Positions 60,743 to 64,000 of a stretch of DNA of 64,000 bases are shown here, one piece after another; position 1 is the first letter of the stretch, and each line of letters begins with the position of its first letter. This stretch comes from Dickeya fangzhongdai (GTDB taxonomy: Bacteria; Pseudomonadota; Gammaproteobacteria; Enterobacterales; Enterobacteriaceae): positions 2,232,001 through 2,296,000 of the forward strand of contig NZ_CP025003.1 in NCBI RefSeq assembly GCF_002812485.1, written 5' to 3'. Under the pieces are notes generated by a model. It made no database searches. It had not been told where the DNA came from and saw only the letters and a program-made list of their open reading frames with translations. The position numbers and the translations under genes were made by a program.

Positions 60743-61681
60743 TCACTGCTCAGATAACGGGCGAGCCGGCGCGAACCACTGAAACTCGCCCGCCAACTGG
60801 CTGAGCGTTTCACGCACCAGACGAACCGCGCTGTCACGGATGACGGTCGGCCGGAATCCCAGCTCGATGGCATAATCCGGCATGGACAACGGACAAGGCA
60901 GGCAGCGCAGATGTGGCGTACGGGCGGCGATGGCCTGAGCGGCGTGGGCGGGCAGCGTCGCCAACAGGGTGTCATCCTGCAACAGCCAGGGGATCGCGGC
61001 AAAATGGGTGGTGGAGGCGGCAATACGCCGACTGAGCCCCTGTTCCGCCAGCTGTTCATCCACCAGCCCGATGTGCCCGCCGTGCGAGATCAGCAGGTGC
61101 GGCGTCTGAATAAACCGCTCCAGCGATAGTGCGGTCACGTCACGGATCACCAGACAGGCATAGCCGCCGCTGGCGACCTGTACCTTCGAGAGTGAGCGGT
61201 AGCTGAAGCCGCCAGCCGTCAGCGCCAGATCCAGTTCGTGGCGCAGCAGCAGGTCCGCCGCGATCTGACTGTGGGCCTGACGAAACACCAGCCGTAATCC
61301 CGGCGCCCGCTGTTGCAGGCGGGCGATCAGCGCCTGCCCCAGCGCCAGTTCAAAATCATCCGACAGCCCCAGGGTTACGGTGCGGCCGGCATACGCCTGC
61401 GGATTGGGTTGAAGCAACGTCAGCGTTTCACGGCACTTGTTGAGCGCATCGCTGACCAGCGGTTGCAGCTCATGTGCCCGCGGCGTCGGCATCAAACCCC
61501 GCCCGGTACGCACGAACAGCGGGTCGCCGTACCACTGCTTCAGCCGTTTTAGCGCCGCGCTGACGGCGGACTGGGTGATGCCAAGGCGTAAGCCGGCCCG
61601 GCTGGCGCTGCCTTCCTCGTATAACGCTTCAAAGGTTTTGAGCAGGTTCAAATCCAGACTGCTGATATTTATTTCATTCAT
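60743..61681 (-). CDS. LysR-family transcription regulator
   Basis: 312 residues. N-terminal winged helix DLNLLKTFEALYEEGSASRAGLRLGITQSAVSAALKRLKQWYGDPLF broken over two helices, then RTGRGLMPTPRA and a periplasmic-binding-type effector domain (VTLGLSDDFELALG, LLLRHELDLALTAGG). The start at 61681 gives MNEINISSLDL. The ribosome site is weak, and 61708 is an alternative. Divergent from the nitrilase gene 101 bp away, so it probably controls it. Confidence 0.92.
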   Translation of the reverse strand: MNEINISSLDLNLLKTFEALYEEGSASRAGLRLGITQSAVSAALKRLKQWYGDPLFVRTGRGLMPTPRAHELQPLVSDALNKCRETLTLLQPNPQAYAGRTVTLGLSDDFELALGQALIARLQQRAPGLRLVFRQAHSQIAADLLLRHELDLALTAGGFSYRSLSKVQVASGGYACLVIRDVTALSLERFIQTPHLLISHGGHIGLVDEQLAEQGLSRRIAASTTHFAAIPWLLQDDTLLATLPAHAAQAIAARTPHLRCLPCPLSMPDYAIELGFRPTVIRDSAVRLVRETLSQLAGEFQWFAPARPLSEQ

Positions 61682-61782
61682 ATCAATCAACAACGAAATG
61701 GGCTTCATTCAACTCAGCGGGATAGGCAGCATATCACTATCGCTGGCCCGTCGGGCCATCGCAACTAACCGGAGAACAAACT

Positions 61783-62709
61783 ATGGCGACATCGGTGGTG
61801 GCAGCATTGCAAATCGGGAGTTCACCCGCCGGCAAAGCAGCGACGCTGGAGGCGATTCTGGCATGGGAAGGGGACATTGCCCGCAGCGGCGCGAAGCTGG
61901 TGGTCATGCCGGAAGCGCTATTGGGGGGATACCCGAAGGGCGAGACGTTCGGCACCTATCTGGGCTATCGCCTGCCGCAAGGGCGCGAAGCGTTTGCACA
62001 GTATTACCACCACGCCGTCGATCTGGATGGCGAAGAGTGTGCGGCGCTGGCGACGTTGTCGGCTCGTACCGGCGCCACGCTGGTGGTGGGCGCCATTGAA
62101 CGTGACGGCAACACGCTATATTGCACGGCGTTGTTTTTCACGCCGGAGGCCGGGCTGGCGGGCAAGCACCGCAAACTGATGCCCACTGGCGCCGAGCGGC
62201 TGATCTGGGGGCAGGGCGACGGTTCCACCTTGACGGTGCTGGATTCACCGGTGGGTAAAGTCGGCGCGGCGATCTGTTGGGAAAACCACATGCCATTGCT
62301 GCGTATGGCGATGTACGGCAAAGGGGTACAGATCTGGTGCGCGCCGACGGTGGACGAACGCGATATCTGGCAAGCCTCGATGCGGCATATCGCCCACGAA
62401 GGGCGCTGCTTCGTGATTACCGCCTGTCAGGTGCAGCCGTCGCCTGCCGCGTTGGGCATTGAGGTGCCCGGCTGGGATCCGCAACGGCCGCTGATCAACG
62501 GCGGCAGCCTGATCGTCGATCCGCTGGGCAACGTACTGGCCGGGCCGCTGACCGGTCAGGCCGGCTTGCTGACGGCGGAAATCGACACCGACCTGCTGGT
62601 CGGCGCCCGTTATGACCTGGACGTGGTCGGCCACTACGCCCGGCCGGACGTGTTCTCGCTGACGGTGGATGAGCGGGAGCGGAAGGCGGTGAGGTATTGG
62701 GGGGATTAG
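61783..62709 (+). CDS. Nitrilase
   Basis: 308 residues, nitrilase branch of the carbon-nitrogen hydrolases. It converts nitriles to acids and ammonia. The catalytic triad is present: Glu44 in [14 protein letters not shown], Lys131 in KHRKLMPT, and Cys165 in [22 protein letters not shown] and the [11 protein letters not shown] form are typical of true nitrilases rather than amidases. The substrate may be a plant nitrile or indole acetonitrile, which is not provable here. CGGAG lies upstream. Likely controlled by the divergent LysR gene. Confidence 0.94.
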   Translation: MATSVVAALQIGSSPAGKAATLEAILAWEGDIARSGAKLVVMPEALLGGYPKGETFGTYLGYRLPQGREAFAQYYHHAVDLDGEECAALATLSARTGATLVVGAIERDGNTLYCTALFFTPEAGLAGKHRKLMPTGAERLIWGQGDGSTLTVLDSPVGKVGAAICWENHMPLLRMAMYGKGVQIWCAPTVDERDIWQASMRHIAHEGRCFVITACQVQPSPAALGIEVPGWDPQRPLINGGSLIVDPLGNVLAGPLTGQAGLLTAEIDTDLLVGARYDLDVVGHYARPDVFSLTVDERERKAVRYWGD

Positions 62710-62815
62710 GCTTTACAGGCTGTTATTGAATCTGGCGATTAGGGCGTATTTTAAATTCTTGGGAGTGATTACTTATCCATTTTACATCGATGAGTGGTGA
62801 TGCCCCTCTTAATTA

Positions 62816-62835
62816 GGGTGGGCTTTAGCCCGCCC
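62816..62835. terminator. GC hairpin between the nitrilase and DUF6966-like genes
   Basis: GGGTGGGC-TTTA-GCCCGCCC, 8-bp stem with one G-U pair, between convergent genes. Confidence 0.55.
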
Positions 62836-62874
62836 CAGTAAAGAAGCGAACAAGTTGAACCGTTTGTTATGTTG

Positions 62875-63204
62875 TTATGTGCGACGGCGGGCATCGATTT
62901 CTTCGGCATATAACTTTTTGGCTTTTTCCGCCACCGCACTCAGTAGTGATTCGAGCTTAACGTTAGCTGTTTGAATCTGCTCTTCTGTTATTTTGTGGCC
63001 ATTCATTGGGTGAATAACCAGATCATTGATGCTACCCATACCACCAAATGCTGATAAAATACCTTCAATACCCCTGAAGTCGGATCCGCGGATTAACTCA
63101 GCATCTTTTTCAAACCAATGTGCCCAATGTTTCTCACCTACGGATAGTAGAAAGTCTATAAATACCTGAAGGTCTTGGGATAATGCTTCGACATCTGGAT
63201 GCAT
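62875..63204 (-). CDS. DUF6966-like small protein
   Basis: 109 residues, cytoplasmic, helical. The pattern LSAFGGMGSINDLVIHP resembles the DUF6966 signature; function unknown. The start at 63204 follows AGGTG by 7 bases. The gene and its surroundings are richer in A and T than the preceding 13 kb, and it has no conserved core neighbour. It could belong to an accessory segment beginning near 62.75 kb. Confidence 0.65.
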   Translation of the reverse strand: MHPDVEALSQDLQVFIDFLLSVGEKHWAHWFEKDAELIRGSDFRGIEGILSAFGGMGSINDLVIHPMNGHKITEEQIQTANVKLESLLSAVAEKAKKLYAEEIDARRRT

Positions 63205-63460
63205 ATGACACCTAACTAGCTGTATCAAATAGTAAATCTCGTTGGGGGGAACTCAGCCCTATGTAATGAAAGGAGAAGTAGCCTGCTAGTCAATTTGTAT
63301 CAAACCCTAGTGCAACACATGTTATGAAATATTCCACAAGGAAATAGTCTTGAAATTGTTTTCGCGAGTACCGTACGTAGTTAGTTGCTATTTTTTCCAA
63401 TTTACTCAATTTCCTATTTGAATATAACGTTTGATGTGAGGAGGCTTCTTGGCTAAAGGA
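63205..63460. other. AT-rich intergenic region near the right edge
   Basis: 256 bp, nothing recognised. No tRNA, direct repeat or terminator-like stem was found. Confidence 0.5.
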
Positions 63461-64000
63461 TTAGATGTGCAGCTTAATCTGTGCGGCAACTTTTTCAACG
63501 ATATCCACGGAAGCATTGTCATGGCTAGAAACCAGCCACGATTCATGCTCTCTGCTGTAAAGACAGATATGCAACTTAGGTGAGGTTAGAGCCTCAGTCA
63601 CTACGGCCATTCGATAAAGTGGGTGAGCTTCAGACCAAGCCTTAAATTCATTTGGGGATAGCTCAACATGGGGATTTGAGCCCGATAAACCTTTCACCTC
63701 AATTCGCAATTTTGTTTTATGTTGAGATGCCTCCAGATCCCAGCCAACATTATCCTTTTCCACGCTGATTAGCTCGTAGCCAAGTTCTTCGTAGTACTTC
63801 CAAACCAAGTTAATGGCAGTCTTTTCAACCTTAGCGTTATGCTCAGGATCTGTAGTGCGTATACTTCTCGATTTGTGCGTTGGCCGGTTTCCTTTTGATA
63901 ATGCATCTATATCAGCCGCGATTTTACGACCAATTTTAGAATCCCCGTACCATACGTTTGACTGGCCAATGCTGCCTTGTGTTTTTCTCTGAATTTGATA
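63461..64000 (-). CDS. DUF3883 domain protein, C-terminal part (continues beyond window)
   Basis: 179 residues up to the window edge; the frame is open to base 64000, so the true start lies outside. A start at 63808 (TTG) would cut a continuous frame: the preceding codons read YQIQRKTQGSIGQSN and KVEKTAINLVWKYY without a stop. The C-terminal ~110 residues are DUF3883: GWDLEASQHKTKLRIEVKG gives the PD-(D/E)XK-like Asp...Glu-x-Lys pattern, followed by VELSPNEFKAW and MAVVTEAL. This domain is a nuclease-like module found in defence and restriction-like proteins. The N-terminal partner domain, which would decide the role, is not in view. Confidence 0.75.
   Translation of the reverse strand, partial: YQIQRKTQGSIGQSNVWYGDSKIGRKIAADIDALSKGNRPTHKSRSIRTTDPEHNAKVEKTAINLVWKYYEELGYELISVEKDNVGWDLEASQHKTKLRIEVKGLSGSNPHVELSPNEFKAWSEAHPLYRMAVVTEALTSPKLHICLYSREHESWLVSSHDNASVDIVEKVAAQIKLHI

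Noticed and set aside
63461..63808. DUF3883 gene as a complete 115-residue protein starting at 63808
   Set aside because: The frame stays open upstream to the window edge and the proposed start is a TTG without a ribosome site inside a conserved helix.

Overview
The window is chromosomal DNA of a soft-rot enterobacterium, most likely Dickeya. The gene families and gene order are enterobacterial (rpsA-ihfB, a complete his operon, ycaI-msbA-lpxK-ycaR-kdsB, cmoM-mukFEB), and a family 9 pectate lyase of the PelN type lies between kdsB and ycbJ. Only one strand-consistent reading is given per locus. No tRNA, rRNA, insertion sequence, prophage or CRISPR array was seen.

Layout. (1) 1-1.1 kb: end of rpsA and ihfB. 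(2) 1.5-4.2 kb: a YtcJ-like amidohydrolase and an unrecognised exported protein. (3) 4.4-11.8 kb: hisGDCBHAFI on the minus strand with a classical leader peptide (hisL), pause hairpin, attenuator and promoter, followed by divergent yeeZ. (4) 12.9-26.7 kb: an organic-acid module absent from this position in E. coli. It has a chemoreceptor with a ~250-residue ligand domain, the DpiAB/CitAB two-component system, a 2-hydroxycarboxylate (citrate) transporter, an FAH-family enzyme, citCDEFXG, and a PilZ flagellar brake protein (YcgR). Its regulatory DNA contains a CRP site placed exactly as in a class II promoter, paired 19-bp repeats suited to the response regulator, and sigma-28 promoter matches before ycgR and, more weakly, before the chemoreceptor. 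(5) 27.2-31.6 kb: plaP, an exported hypothetical protein, sbcB and tmaR. (6) 31.6-49.4 kb: a lipoprotein, ycaI(comEC)-msbA-lpxK-ycaR-kdsB, pelN, ycbJ, elyC and cmoM-mukF-mukE-mukB. (7) 49.6-62.7 kb: variable single-gene units. These are a small exported protein, an FAD oxidoreductase, an orphan ATP-grasp ligase, cueO with a CueR-type promoter, an HxlR regulator with a divergent old-yellow-enzyme, a Nudix hydrolase, RNase I, gstA, nudK, a DeoR regulator, and a LysR regulator with a divergent nitrilase. (8) 62.7-64 kb: AT-richer DNA with a DUF6966-like protein and the C-terminal part of a DUF3883 (PD-(D/E)XK-like) protein that runs off the window.

How it fits together. Compared with E. coli, two conserved neighbourhoods are joined: the his-yeeZ-plaP-sbcB-tmaR block sits between ihfB and ycaI, and the citrate module is inserted between yeeZ and plaP. 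The module looks like a complete sense-swim-import-ferment unit for citrate or a related acid. The usual Na+-pumping oxaloacetate decarboxylase genes are missing and an FAH-family gene occupies their place, which suggests a soluble route for oxaloacetate.
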